This document shows, piece after piece, positions 7,352 through 15,322 of a stretch of 19,541 bases of DNA. Origin of the DNA: an uncultured Chlorobiaceae bacterium (GTDB lineage Bacteria > Bacteroidota > Chlorobiia > Chlorobiales > Chlorobiaceae); assembly GCA_903929845.1 (NCBI GenBank), contig CAIYWF010000221.1:1-19541 (forward strand), written 5' to 3'. The position numbers and the translations under genes are program-made. The number at the start of each line of letters is the position of its first letter. Within the stretch, counting starts at the first letter, position 1. The notes beneath the pieces are model-generated. The model saw only the letters and a list, made by a program, of their open reading frames with translations, was not told the origin of the DNA and did no database searches.

Positions 7352-10300
7352 TGCCAAACGATACATCCACTATGCTGCTTGATTTCAAGGGAGTTATGGT
7401 TTCGAGCACCTTCACCGACCTGAAGGAGCACCGTGCAGCTTTGATCAAAATTATTGATGGTGCGGGGTTTAAAGCTGTGGCGATGGAGCATGATTCTGCC
7501 AAATCTGATGTGGATGTGATCGACTCTTCGTTGCGGATGGTTGGTGATGCTGCCGTCTATATTGGCATCATAGCAAAGAAGCTTGGCCAGATTCCAAAAT
7601 GTCCCACACGTAATCCTCGTAATGTTTCAATTACTGAACTGGAATTTATCGAAGCGGGTCGTCTCGGTCGGCCAATTCTTTTGTTCCTCATGGGAGCAGG
7701 TCATCTTGTCCTTGAATCCGAGATTGAAAGCAAGCAAGGAAATCGCAAGAAGCTGAACGCCTTCCGTGAGCGGGCAAAGAAGATGGGGCCGGATTCGGAG
7801 GTTCATCGTGTTTATGCCGAGTTCAACAGCCTTGATGAGTTCAAGGAAAAGGCTGCTAAAGCCATATCTGATCTTCGCCTTGTTCTCCAGAAAAAATATA
7901 TCAAACCTTCTGTCAGGAAGGGAAAAAAGCCACCCGTTGACAAAATACATAAAGCTTACGCAGATCGTTATCAGGCAACCCTCAAACAGGAGTTGGGTTA
8001 CATTCGTATGCTTGGGCTTCCGGGTGTTGAAAGCATCAAGGTCAACCTGAATAACGACACCTTTGTGCCCTTGCGCCTCTCCGACAGGCACGAGAGAGGT
8101 GGTCCTGTCGCAAAAGAGGGCGACATGCAGGGGAGTGAGCACATTCTCTACCCCGACGAGATCATGAAGCAGGCTTTCCACGACCGGAGAGGTCGCCGGA
8201 TGCTGCTCGTTATCGGTGACCCTGGCGCTGGCAAAACAACGTTGCTCAAGTATTATGCCCTTAGTGCGATTGAGGATTACACGAAGCTTGGATTCAGTGC
8301 GCCAGTTAATGTCTTCTACCTGCCCTTGCGCGATCTTGTCCGCGATAAGGATGGTCGGTGTACAGAAAAGCTGCCAGCAACCCTTGCCGGATGGTCAGAA
8401 AAGCATCATCAAACCATTGATGCAAAAGTTTTCAATGACTGGCTGAACCATGACAGCTCACTGGTGTTGCTTGATGGCCTTGATGAAATCAGTAACATTG
8501 AAGAGCGAAAAGAGGTGTGTCGCTGGATTGATAACGCCTTCAGCGGCTTCGGCAAGGCTTTTTTTGTGGTGACCTCACGGGCGACAGGGTATCGCAAGGA
8601 TGAAGGTATTGAGCTTGCCTCAGAGTACGAACGAGCCGATGTGCAGGACTTTACTGCGGAGCAGCAAGAGCGGTTTTTGCGAAACTGGTTTACGGCAGCA
8701 TTTCTGAAAGAGCCTTGTGAAAAAGGATTTGACGAGGAGAGGTGGCAAGAGAAGCAAAAAAAGGAGGCCGAAAAACGCACTACCACCATTGTTGCGCATC
8801 TCAAGGTCGAGAAAAACAAGGGGCTTCGTCAACTGGCAGCCATACCCATGATTCTGCAGATCATGGCTATTTTGTGGAAAGAGAGAGAGTACATGCCGGA
8901 AAGCCGTGTTGAACTCTACGATGCCGCGCTTGACTATCTGCTTGAATTCCGCGACAAACGCCGGGAGATCAAACCCCTGCTCTCTGCAACTCATGCCCGG
9001 CAGGTGCTTGGGCCCGTTTCGCTCTGGATGCAGGAGAGGCTCAAAAAAGATGAAGCGGCAAAAGCTGAGATGCACAGTGAAATGAAGGAATCTCTCGATA
9101 CTCTTAATACCCCTCCAACAGCAGAAGCTTTTTGCGACTATCTGGTCAAACGAGCAGGTTTGCTGGTCGAGACCGGCGGCAAAGAGTACCTTTTCCGGCA
9201 TAAATCGTTCCGTGAATATCTTGCGGGAGTTCAGCTCAAGGAAGATCGTCCGTATGAGCATCTGAAAACGCTTGTTGCGAATTTTGGTGATGACTGGTGG
9301 GAGGAGCCACTCCGCTTTTTTATTGCTTCGGTTGATGCCAAAGTCTTTGATGCTTTCATGGCAAAGCTCTTCGATTCGCCACAAAGTGACGATTTGACGC
9401 AAAAGCAGCAGTTGTTGCTGCAAACCATCATTGAAGAGGCTAAAGGGAAAAAAATTGACGCATTGTGCAACAAGCTGCTTGAACCGGCGACAACAGCCAG
9501 TCGGCAGCGGGTGATTCTTGACTGCCTAAAAGCCATCAATAAACCGGCCTCTCTTGACGCGCTCCTTGAGTTCAGGGAGAAAAAACTCGCCAGAGAGAAC
9601 AGTGACGTTATCAATCGCACTGAAGAGGTGATTCTGGCGCTTGGTGGTCAGCCGCTAACGTCAAACGCTGAAAAAAGTGCTGATGGAAAACCGGCCTCGT
9701 TCCGAAATCCTCATGAACAGGGTGCTGAGTACATCCTGATACCGGGTGGAAACTACCGGTATTCAGTGACAGACAAAATTGTGGATGTGCCTGATGCTTA
9801 CTTTGCCAGGTATCCGGTAACCAACAAGCTTTACCGCCTCTTCATTGCATGGTTGCAGGCAAAAGAGACACGAGTTTTGTTTTCAGCATTCACCTCAGAA
9901 CTGGATGCTATCGCCCATGATAACAGTTGGGGAGATGAGTTTGGCGACTATCTCAACAAGGGCAAAAACAATCTTGCGGCGCTTTTTCGTTCACAATTTG
10001 ATGAAGATCGTAAATACGATGGAGAGGATCAGCCGGTGGTTGGGGTCACCTGGTATGCTGCCAGAGCCTATTGCCTCTGGCTTTCGTTGCTTGAAGGTGA
10101 CAACACACTTTACCGTCTTCCTGATGAAATGAAGTGGGAATGGGCAGCGGGTGGAAAGCAAGGGACAACGGGTCAGAAAGTACGTCCTTATCCGTGGTCG
10201 GAAGCGAAGGGAGAGCCCAACGCAACACTTGCGAACTATAATAACAACATAGGCACAACGACACCAGTTGGGAACTATCCTGAAGGTGCTACCCCGGAAG

Positions 10301-10515
10301 GGCTTTATGATATGGCGGGCAATGTTGATGAGTGGATGGAGAATATACGCGAAAAATACGATTCTGCCCGCGCGTTGCGCGGCGGCTCCTGGTACGTTGT
10401 TCCCGTCAACCTGCGTTGCTCTGCCCGGAACAGCAGCGATCCGGCGGGCTGGTTCAGCTATGTTGGCTTTCGGGTTGTGCGTTCCAGTCCTCTTCCTGAA
10501 ACTCTGGCAATCTGA
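7351..10515 (+). CDS. DUF4062-NACHT NTPase with C-terminal FGE/SUMF1-like domain (NLR-like defence protein candidate)
   Basis: 1054 residues. N-terminal DUF4062 domain (about 12-115; VMVSSTFTDLKEHR, then SITELEFIEA), a TIR/SLOG-like fold often fused to STAND NTPases. NACHT NTPase with Walker A GDPGAGKTT at 289-297, Walker B LVLLDGLDEI at 371-380, and the sensor strand FFVVTSRATGYR at 404-415. The winged-helix end motif FRHKSFREYLA is at about 615-625, followed by helical, HEAT-like sequence to about 765. From 792 to 1046 there is an FGE-sulfatase (SUMF1) domain: ILIPGGNY, VVGVTWYAARAYC, YRLPDEMKWEWA, GLYDMAGNVDEWM, LRGGSW and GFRVV. Of the two catalytic cysteines of true formylglycine enzymes only the second aligns (LRCSAR); the first is replaced, so a binding rather than enzymatic role is likely. 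The ATG was chosen over the GTG three bases upstream because it is coupled to the DUF2442 stub. Antiphage sensing is inferred from architecture and neighbours. Confidence 0.88.
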   Translation: MPNDTSTMLLDFKGVMVSSTFTDLKEHRAALIKIIDGAGFKAVAMEHDSAKSDVDVIDSSLRMVGDAAVYIGIIAKKLGQIPKCPTRNPRNVSITELEFIEAGRLGRPILLFLMGAGHLVLESEIESKQGNRKKLNAFRERAKKMGPDSEVHRVYAEFNSLDEFKEKAAKAISDLRLVLQKKYIKPSVRKGKKPPVDKIHKAYADRYQATLKQELGYIRMLGLPGVESIKVNLNNDTFVPLRLSDRHERGGPVAKEGDMQGSEHILYPDEIMKQAFHDRRGRRMLLVIGDPGAGKTTLLKYYALSAIEDYTKLGFSAPVNVFYLPLRDLVRDKDGRCTEKLPATLAGWSEKHHQTIDAKVFNDWLNHDSSLVLLDGLDEISNIEERKEVCRWIDNAFSGFGKAFFVVTSRATGYRKDEGIELASEYERADVQDFTAEQQERFLRNWFTAAFLKEPCEKGFDEERWQEKQKKEAEKRTTTIVAHLKVEKNKGLRQLAAIPMILQIMAILWKEREYMPESRVELYDAALDYLLEFRDKRREIKPLLSATHARQVLGPVSLWMQERLKKDEAAKAEMHSEMKESLDTLNTPPTAEAFCDYLVKRAGLLVETGGKEYLFRHKSFREYLAGVQLKEDRPYEHLKTLVANFGDDWWEEPLRFFIASVDAKVFDAFMAKLFDSPQSDDLTQKQQLLLQTIIEEAKGKKIDALCNKLLEPATTASRQRVILDCLKAINKPASLDALLEFREKKLARENSDVINRTEEVILALGGQPLTSNAEKSADGKPASFRNPHEQGAEYILIPGGNYRYSVTDKIVDVPDAYFARYPVTNKLYRLFIAWLQAKETRVLFSAFTSELDAIAHDNSWGDEFGDYLNKGKNNLAALFRSQFDEDRKYDGEDQPVVGVTWYAARAYCLWLSLLEGDNTLYRLPDEMKWEWAAGGKQGTTGQKVRPYPWSEAKGEPNATLANYNNNIGTTTPVGNYPEGATPEGLYDMAGNVDEWMENIREKYDSARALRGGSWYVVPVNLRCSARNSSDPAGWFSYVGFRVVRSSPLPETLAI
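10372..10479 (+). other. Candidate DGR-type variable region at the 3' end of the NACHT-FGE gene
   Basis: The last part of the FGE domain reads A-L-R-G-G-S-W, six mixed residues, L-R-C-S-A-R, a second mixed stretch, then V-G-F-R-V-V. This is the frame seen in FGE-type target proteins of diversity-generating retroelements. Two clusters of codons ending in C or T (TAC GTT GTT CCC GTC AAC; AAC AGC AGC; TTC AGC TAT GTT) occupy the positions that vary in that family. All but CCC could arise from AAC or AAT template codons by adenine mutagenesis. No template repeat or reverse transcriptase is in the window. The call rests on pattern only. Confidence 0.35.
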
Positions 10516-10576
10516 TATCTGGAACTCTGAAAAAAAAGACCTTCGGAAAGAGGCAAACGTACAGGGTGGGATGGAA

Positions 10577-10587
10577 TTTTTTTTTTT
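10577..10587 (+). repeat. T11 homopolymer run in the NACHT-mod spacer
   Basis: Eleven T in a row, 62 nt after the NACHT stop codon. No convincing GC-rich stem precedes it, so it is not called a terminator, although it could serve as a weak one. It is prone to length variation by slippage. The surrounding gene-free stretch (10516-10828) contains this run, the right direct-repeat copy, an inverted repeat and a promoter-like site; I see no gene in it. Confidence 0.5.
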
Positions 10588-10615
10588 GAAGTTGAAGCTT
10601 ATTGGTGTAAAAAAA

Positions 10616-10654
10616 GTCTTGAACCTTGATTAAAGGATTACGGGATTTCTTGAT
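10616..10654 (+). repeat. Right copy of an imperfect direct repeat flanking the NACHT gene
   Basis: Same-orientation partner of 7179-7217 (31 of 39 positions identical; core CTTGAACCTTGATTAAAGG, then GATTTCTTGAT). It lies about 100 nt after the NACHT stop. Its right end overlaps the left arm of an inverted repeat (10646-10695). The two copies bracket the DUF2442 stub plus NACHT gene as a 3.4-kb unit, separate from the mod-res-fic unit. Confidence 0.55.
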
Positions 10655-10695
10655 TACAAGAAACAAGGTGGAGGATAAATCAAGTAATCAGGAAA
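10646..10695. repeat. 12-bp inverted repeat with a 26-nt loop
   Basis: TTTCTTGATTAC (10646-10657) pairs with GTAATCAGGAAA (10684-10695): 11 of 12 positions are Watson-Crick and the twelfth is a G-T wobble. The reverse complement of the right arm also matches the TTTCCTGAT in the left flanking repeat at 7209-7217. This suggests that the flanking repeats derive from a small palindromic intergenic element. No open frame of note lies inside. Confidence 0.5.
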
Positions 10696-10740
10696 ACCAA
10701 GCACAGTCACGGTTCAGACAGCTATTGCCGCAGGTTATTA

Positions 10741-10767
10741 TTGACATCCCTTGCAGTTGCCTATATT
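10741..10767 (+). promoter_or_regulatory. Candidate sigma-70-type promoter for mod-res
   Basis: A perfect -35 hexamer TTGACA is followed, after a short 15-nt spacer, by TATATT (five of six to TATAAT). It lies about 60 nt before the mod start, in otherwise gene-free sequence. The spacer is shorter than ideal, so activity is uncertain, but it is the best promoter-like match before mod. Confidence 0.35.
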
Positions 10768-10828
10768 CATCAAAATGCGCACAGGGCTGCATGAGTGCTC
10801 AACACAACGTTATAAAGGAAAAACCGTC

Positions 10829-12640
10829 ATGCCGGAACTGAGTTTCAAGGGCAAGGAGTTTGTTTTCAACCATCACCTCGCAGTTCCTCACAGGCCACTC
10901 GTGCCTGATGCTGCCAGGTCCGTCGGGGAGCCTCGACTTGACGGGAATCTGATTATTCACGGCGACAATCTCCATGCGCTGAAATCGCTGCTGCCGATGT
11001 ATGCGGGCAAGGTCGATTGTATCTTTATCGATCCGCCTTACAACACAGGTAACGAGGGTTGGTGTTACAACGATAATGTGAACAGCCCGATGATGCAGCA
11101 GTGGCTGAACGAGAACCCTGTCGGTATTGAGGACGGCCTTCGTCACGACAAGTGGTGTGCCATGATGTGGCCACGGCTGAGGTTGCTGCATGAGCTGCTT
11201 GATGATGCAGGTAGTATCTGGATTACTCTTGATGACAATGAGATGCACAGGGCAAGAGGAATGCTTGATGTTATATTTGGTGAACAGAATTTTGTTGCAA
11301 CCTGCATTTGGCGAAAGAACTATGCTCCGAAAAGTAGTGCACGCCATTTCTCTGAAGATCATGACTACATTCTTGTCTATGCCAAAGATGCGGCAAATTG
11401 GGCGCCAAATCTCCTTGCGCGAACTGATGAGCAAAACGCAGCATATCAAGACACTGGCGACCCAAGAGGTGCTTGGAGGCCGAATAATCTTGCGGCAAGA
11501 AACTATTACAGTAAAGGGACATATTCAATTATGTGTCCTGGTGGAAGAAAAATAGAAGGTCCACCGTCCGGTTCTTATTGGAGAGTAAAGGAAGAAAAGT
11601 TTTGGGAGATGGATCGAGATGGTCGCATCTGGTGGGGTGAGGATGGAAACAACATACCAGCGCCAAAGATTTTTTTATCAGAGGTGAAAGATGGCAGAGT
11701 TCCACAGACTTTTTGGGATTGGGATGAAGTTGGGCATACACAGGATGCAAAGAAGGAATTGATTTCTATCCTGAACTTTGGTAGCTCTGGAGATGTTTTC
11801 GTTACTCCTAAACCAGTCTTGCTCCTGAAGCGCGTTCTTGATCTTGCAACAAACGAGCATTCCATTATCCTCGACTCCTTCGCCGGTTCCGGCACCACCG
11901 CCCATGCTGTGCTTGCAGCCAACCAGAAGGATGGCGGTGAGCGCAAGTTTATCCTTGTCGAGTGCGAAGAGTACGCCGAAACACTCACCGCCGAACGGGT
12001 GCGCCGGGTGATTGATGGTTACAGCTTTCAGGGCACACAGCGTGAAGAACTCCTGAAAAAATCCATCACCTACACCGACCTGAAAAACTCCACCAAGCTT
12101 CTGCAGCAGATTGCCGGCATCGAGAACATGGAGAGCCACCGATTCGACAAAATCGAGAAAAAGGTAAAAGACGGCGAGCTGCTGGTTGAAGGGGTGAAGA
12201 GCATCACTGACCGGGTTGAAGGACTTGGCGGCAGCTTCACCTACTGCACACTCGGTGAAGCCATCGACATGGACAAGATGTTGACCGGCGAGAATCTCCC
12301 GGGCTTTGAGCAGTTGGGCGCGATGCTCTACTACATGGCCACCAATGAGGTGATTGATCCCGCTATGATTGTCGAGAAGGATGGGTGCGGCTACCTTGGC
12401 GAATCCTCCTCATTCCATGTCTGGCTTATCTACAAGCCTGAACTTGACTTCCTGAAATCGCGTGATTCGGCGCTGACGCTCTCCAGGGCGAAGGCGTTTG
12501 CAGCAGAAAAGCCCGGCAAGCGGCATCTGGTGTTTGCACCGGCAAAGTTTGTGTCGCAGAAAGTGCTCGACGAGGAGAGGGTGGCGGTTGAGTTTGCCCC
12601 GTTGCCCTGGGCTCTCTATCGCATTGACCGGAGCCGATAA
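10829..12640 (+). CDS. Type III-like site-specific DNA methyltransferase (Mod), adenine-N6, beta class
   Basis: 603 residues. Motif IV DPPYNTGN at 68-75 precedes the AdoMet motif I DSFAGSGTT at about 349-357, the order of beta-class amino-methyltransferases such as type III Mod subunits. The DPPY tetrad predicts N6-adenine methylation. The region between these motifs should hold the target-recognition domain, and its composition differs from the flanks. The frame is open 78 nt upstream, but this ATG has AAGGA nine bases before it and starts the family-like sequence (MPELSFKGKEFVF). The stop overlaps the res start by one base (TAATG), so the two subunits are translationally coupled. Methylation would protect host sites from the partner Res and confer its specificity. 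Confidence 0.93.
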   Translation: MPELSFKGKEFVFNHHLAVPHRPLVPDAARSVGEPRLDGNLIIHGDNLHALKSLLPMYAGKVDCIFIDPPYNTGNEGWCYNDNVNSPMMQQWLNENPVGIEDGLRHDKWCAMMWPRLRLLHELLDDAGSIWITLDDNEMHRARGMLDVIFGEQNFVATCIWRKNYAPKSSARHFSEDHDYILVYAKDAANWAPNLLARTDEQNAAYQDTGDPRGAWRPNNLAARNYYSKGTYSIMCPGGRKIEGPPSGSYWRVKEEKFWEMDRDGRIWWGEDGNNIPAPKIFLSEVKDGRVPQTFWDWDEVGHTQDAKKELISILNFGSSGDVFVTPKPVLLLKRVLDLATNEHSIILDSFAGSGTTAHAVLAANQKDGGERKFILVECEEYAETLTAERVRRVIDGYSFQGTQREELLKKSITYTDLKNSTKLLQQIAGIENMESHRFDKIEKKVKDGELLVEGVKSITDRVEGLGGSFTYCTLGEAIDMDKMLTGENLPGFEQLGAMLYYMATNEVIDPAMIVEKDGCGYLGESSSFHVWLIYKPELDFLKSRDSALTLSRAKAFAAEKPGKRHLVFAPAKFVSQKVLDEERVAVEFAPLPWALYRIDRSR

Positions 12641-15270
12641 TGGCATTACGTGAACTCGACTATCAGGGTCGCGTGCTGTCGTGCCTTGACGATTACCTGA
12701 CTGAGCTTGCACATCAGAAGGCAAAAGCCGACAAGATTGCGGCGGCGAATGCCGGTGAAACTGACCCCGATCTGATCCGGCCGGTGCCTGATTTTCCTCT
12801 GAAGGCATGGGAAGCCATGCGGGCGGCGGGCAAGCTGCCGGATACACGTCAACATATCCCTTACTCATCACCCATGGATGGTGTCAAACGTCCGGTGCCG
12901 GATATTGTCTTCAAGGTGCCTACCGGCGGAGGCAAGACCTTTCTGGCCGTGGCATCGCTCTCGAAAATTTTGGGGCGTTATCTTGGGCACAACAAGGGCT
13001 TTGTGCTCTGGATTGTGCCCAACGAGGCGATCTATGCCCAGACTCGCCGTCAACTGACTGACCGTCAGCACCCCTATCGCCAGATGCTCGATGTGCTCTC
13101 CGGCAACGCGGTGCGGATTCTGGAGAAAAACGACCAGTTGGATGCCCGTGATGTGGAGAGCCAGCTCTGCATTATGCTGTTGATGCTGCAATCGTCAAAC
13201 AGGGAGAACAAGGATACTTTGAAGATGTTTCGTGACCGTGGCGACGTGCATGGATTTTTTCCCCCCGAAGGTGAACAGGATGCTCATGTTGCAGCGCTGG
13301 CTCAAACTCCTAATCTCGACAGCTATGACCTCGGTGAATCGGCTTATCCCTGGCATCAGGTCAAGGACTCTATCGGCAACGCTCTCCGTCTGATCCGTCC
13401 GGTGGTGGTGATGGATGAGGGGCACAAGGCTGTTTCGGAACTGGCTTTTTCGACACTCTACGGCTTCAACCCCTGTTTTGTTCTGGAACTGACTGCGACT
13501 CCGAAAGACGTAGCGCCAACAACCGGCAGGAATCCACGGTCGGCACGTTACGCGAATGTGCTTGTTGATGTGAAGGGCATTGATCTTGATCGGGAAGGGA
13601 TGATCAAAATGCCCCTCAATCTCGATCCGAGAGCCGGGAGCGATTGGCACCATACCCTGGCAGCGGCGCTCAATCGGCTTCGCCTGCTGGATGAAGCTGC
13701 GAAGTCACTGCAAGCTGATTCCGGCAGATATATTCGCCCCATTCTTCTGGTGCAGGTTGAGCGCACCGGCAGTGACCAGCGGGACGGGAATCATATCCAT
13801 GCGCTCGACGCAAAGGAATGGCTTACCAATGTTGGCGGTCTTGATGAGGCTGAGATTGCCATCAAAACTGCGGATACCAACGATCTGGCTGCGCCCGAGA
13901 ATCTGGATTTGCTCGGCACCACGAACCGGGTTCGCGTCATTATCACCAAATCGGCATTGCAGGAGGGGTGGGATTGTCCTTTTGCCTATGTTTTGTGCGC
14001 CCTGGCAGCAAGCGCCAATCTTTCGGCCATGACGCAGTTGATTGGCCGGATTCTTCGCCAGCCGCACGCCGAGAAAACGGGTGTTGCGTTGCTTGACGAG
14101 AGCTACGTTATCACCCATCATGCCAATACCGCTGACGTGGTCAATGCCATAAAAAGGGGGCTGGAAGAGGATGGTATGGGCGATCTGGTCAAGGAGATTC
14201 GGACAAGTGACTCCTCCGGGATGCCGTCGGGGCCACGAACTGTTTTTCGACGGAGCAGGTTTGCCGGAACAGCAATCTTTTTGCCACTGGTGCTTCGAGT
14301 GACTGGCAACGACATTCGTGAACTGCGCTACGAGGATGATATTTTGTTTGCCCTCGACTGGCAGTGTCTTGACATCTCTTCACTTGTGGCCAAAATTCCT
14401 GACAACATCAACAGTGCGGAACGTCAAATGCAGCGTATCCGACTTGCGGAGTCGGGCAATGAACGCATCATTTCCGAAGTTGCGGGTGTTACCCAGGAGC
14501 ACCTGATGTTTGATACCGCCTACGCTGTTCGGATGGTTTCGGATATTGTGCCGAATGCCTGGTGGGCGCGTGACATTATCGGTCAGCTTCTTGCCGGTCT
14601 CGAATCCCGTGGCTTCGGTAAAGCTCAAGTAAACCAGCTTGCGGGCCTGATTGTCGAAGAGTTGCGCAAATGGTTGGAGGAGCAGCGTAACGAGAAGGCC
14701 GAGGCGTTGTTCCGTACCGAAGTTCTGGCAGGACGCATACAGTTTCGGCTGCGCGCCGATGGCCGTAACTGGAAGTTGCCCCTCACAGCGGAGACCTTCG
14801 AACCGGAAGGCGCCGAGCAATTGAATGGAAGGGATGGCGGCGCGTTGGACAAAAGCCTCTTTTCTCCTCTTTACAAAGGGGACTTTTCCAGTCAGGACGA
14901 GCGCGACATTGCCGTCTATCTTGATGGCGACAAGGCCCTGACATGGTGGCACCGCAATGTCGCTCGCTCTCATTATGCCGTTCAGGGCTGGCGCCGTGAA
15001 AAAATCTATCCTGACTTTATCTTTGCTGTGCGGCATGGTGAGTATGCCGGCAAACTGGTTGTGCTCGAGATGAAGGGCAAGCATCTTGCGGGCAACGATG
15101 ATACGGAGTACAAAAAAGCCGTCCTGCATCTCATGAGCAACTCTTTTGCTGCTGAGCAGACGCTCCATGTTGGAGAGCTTGACCTTGTCGGAGATAATGG
15201 CATCGATGTCGAGTGCGATCTGGTGCTGATCCCCGAGTGGAAGAGCCGATTGCCGGGTTTCTTGAAATAG
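12640..15270 (+). CDS. Type III-like restriction subunit (Res): DEAD/DEAH helicase plus PD-(D/E)xK nuclease
   Basis: 876 residues. Superfamily 2 motor: Walker A VPTGGGKT at 93-100, motif II VVMDEGHK (DEGH variant) at about 256-263, motif III ELTATP at about 283-288, and motif VI QLIGRILRQP at about 466-475. The region LQEGWDCPFAYVL preceding motif VI is typical of type III Res. The C-terminal nuclease shows PDFIF at about 791-795, then VVLEMKGKH (the E-x-K half) at about 807-815, followed by DTEYKKA. With the coupled Mod it should form an ATP-dependent restriction complex cutting unmodified foreign DNA. All key motifs are intact and there is no frameshift, so the system appears functional. 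The gene start overlaps the mod stop; fic follows 52 nt later. Confidence 0.93.
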   Translation: MALRELDYQGRVLSCLDDYLTELAHQKAKADKIAAANAGETDPDLIRPVPDFPLKAWEAMRAAGKLPDTRQHIPYSSPMDGVKRPVPDIVFKVPTGGGKTFLAVASLSKILGRYLGHNKGFVLWIVPNEAIYAQTRRQLTDRQHPYRQMLDVLSGNAVRILEKNDQLDARDVESQLCIMLLMLQSSNRENKDTLKMFRDRGDVHGFFPPEGEQDAHVAALAQTPNLDSYDLGESAYPWHQVKDSIGNALRLIRPVVVMDEGHKAVSELAFSTLYGFNPCFVLELTATPKDVAPTTGRNPRSARYANVLVDVKGIDLDREGMIKMPLNLDPRAGSDWHHTLAAALNRLRLLDEAAKSLQADSGRYIRPILLVQVERTGSDQRDGNHIHALDAKEWLTNVGGLDEAEIAIKTADTNDLAAPENLDLLGTTNRVRVIITKSALQEGWDCPFAYVLCALAASANLSAMTQLIGRILRQPHAEKTGVALLDESYVITHHANTADVVNAIKRGLEEDGMGDLVKEIRTSDSSGMPSGPRTVFRRSRFAGTAIFLPLVLRVTGNDIRELRYEDDILFALDWQCLDISSLVAKIPDNINSAERQMQRIRLAESGNERIISEVAGVTQEHLMFDTAYAVRMVSDIVPNAWWARDIIGQLLAGLESRGFGKAQVNQLAGLIVEELRKWLEEQRNEKAEALFRTEVLAGRIQFRLRADGRNWKLPLTAETFEPEGAEQLNGRDGGALDKSLFSPLYKGDFSSQDERDIAVYLDGDKALTWWHRNVARSHYAVQGWRREKIYPDFIFAVRHGEYAGKLVVLEMKGKHLAGNDDTEYKKAVLHLMSNSFAAEQTLHVGELDLVGDNGIDVECDLVLIPEWKSRLPGFLK

Positions 15271-15308
15271 ACCGTGTGAAAGTGAATATCAGAAGAGCTG
15301 AAAAACTG

Positions 15309-15314
15309 AAGGAG
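15309..15314 (+). promoter_or_regulatory. Shine-Dalgarno site of the fic gene
   Basis: AAGGAG, eight bases before the ATG, fixes the start of the Fic protein. The 52-nt gap between res and fic contains no clear terminator or promoter, so fic is probably read from the mod-res transcript. Confidence 0.6.
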
Positions 15315-15322
15315 AACATCCG

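Noticed and set aside
7351..10515. A true formylglycine-generating enzyme activity for the FGE domain
   Set aside because: The first catalytic Cys position is not Cys, the start of the domain is atypical, and no sulfatase gene is nearby.
10550..10590. An intrinsic terminator after the NACHT gene
   Set aside because: The T11 run is present, but I could not find a GC-rich stem directly before it, so it is recorded only as a homopolymer.
10626..10841. A 71-residue plus-strand frame in the NACHT-mod spacer
   Set aside because: It begins at a TTG inside the direct repeat, has no Shine-Dalgarno site, ends inside mod and reads like translated repeat sequence.
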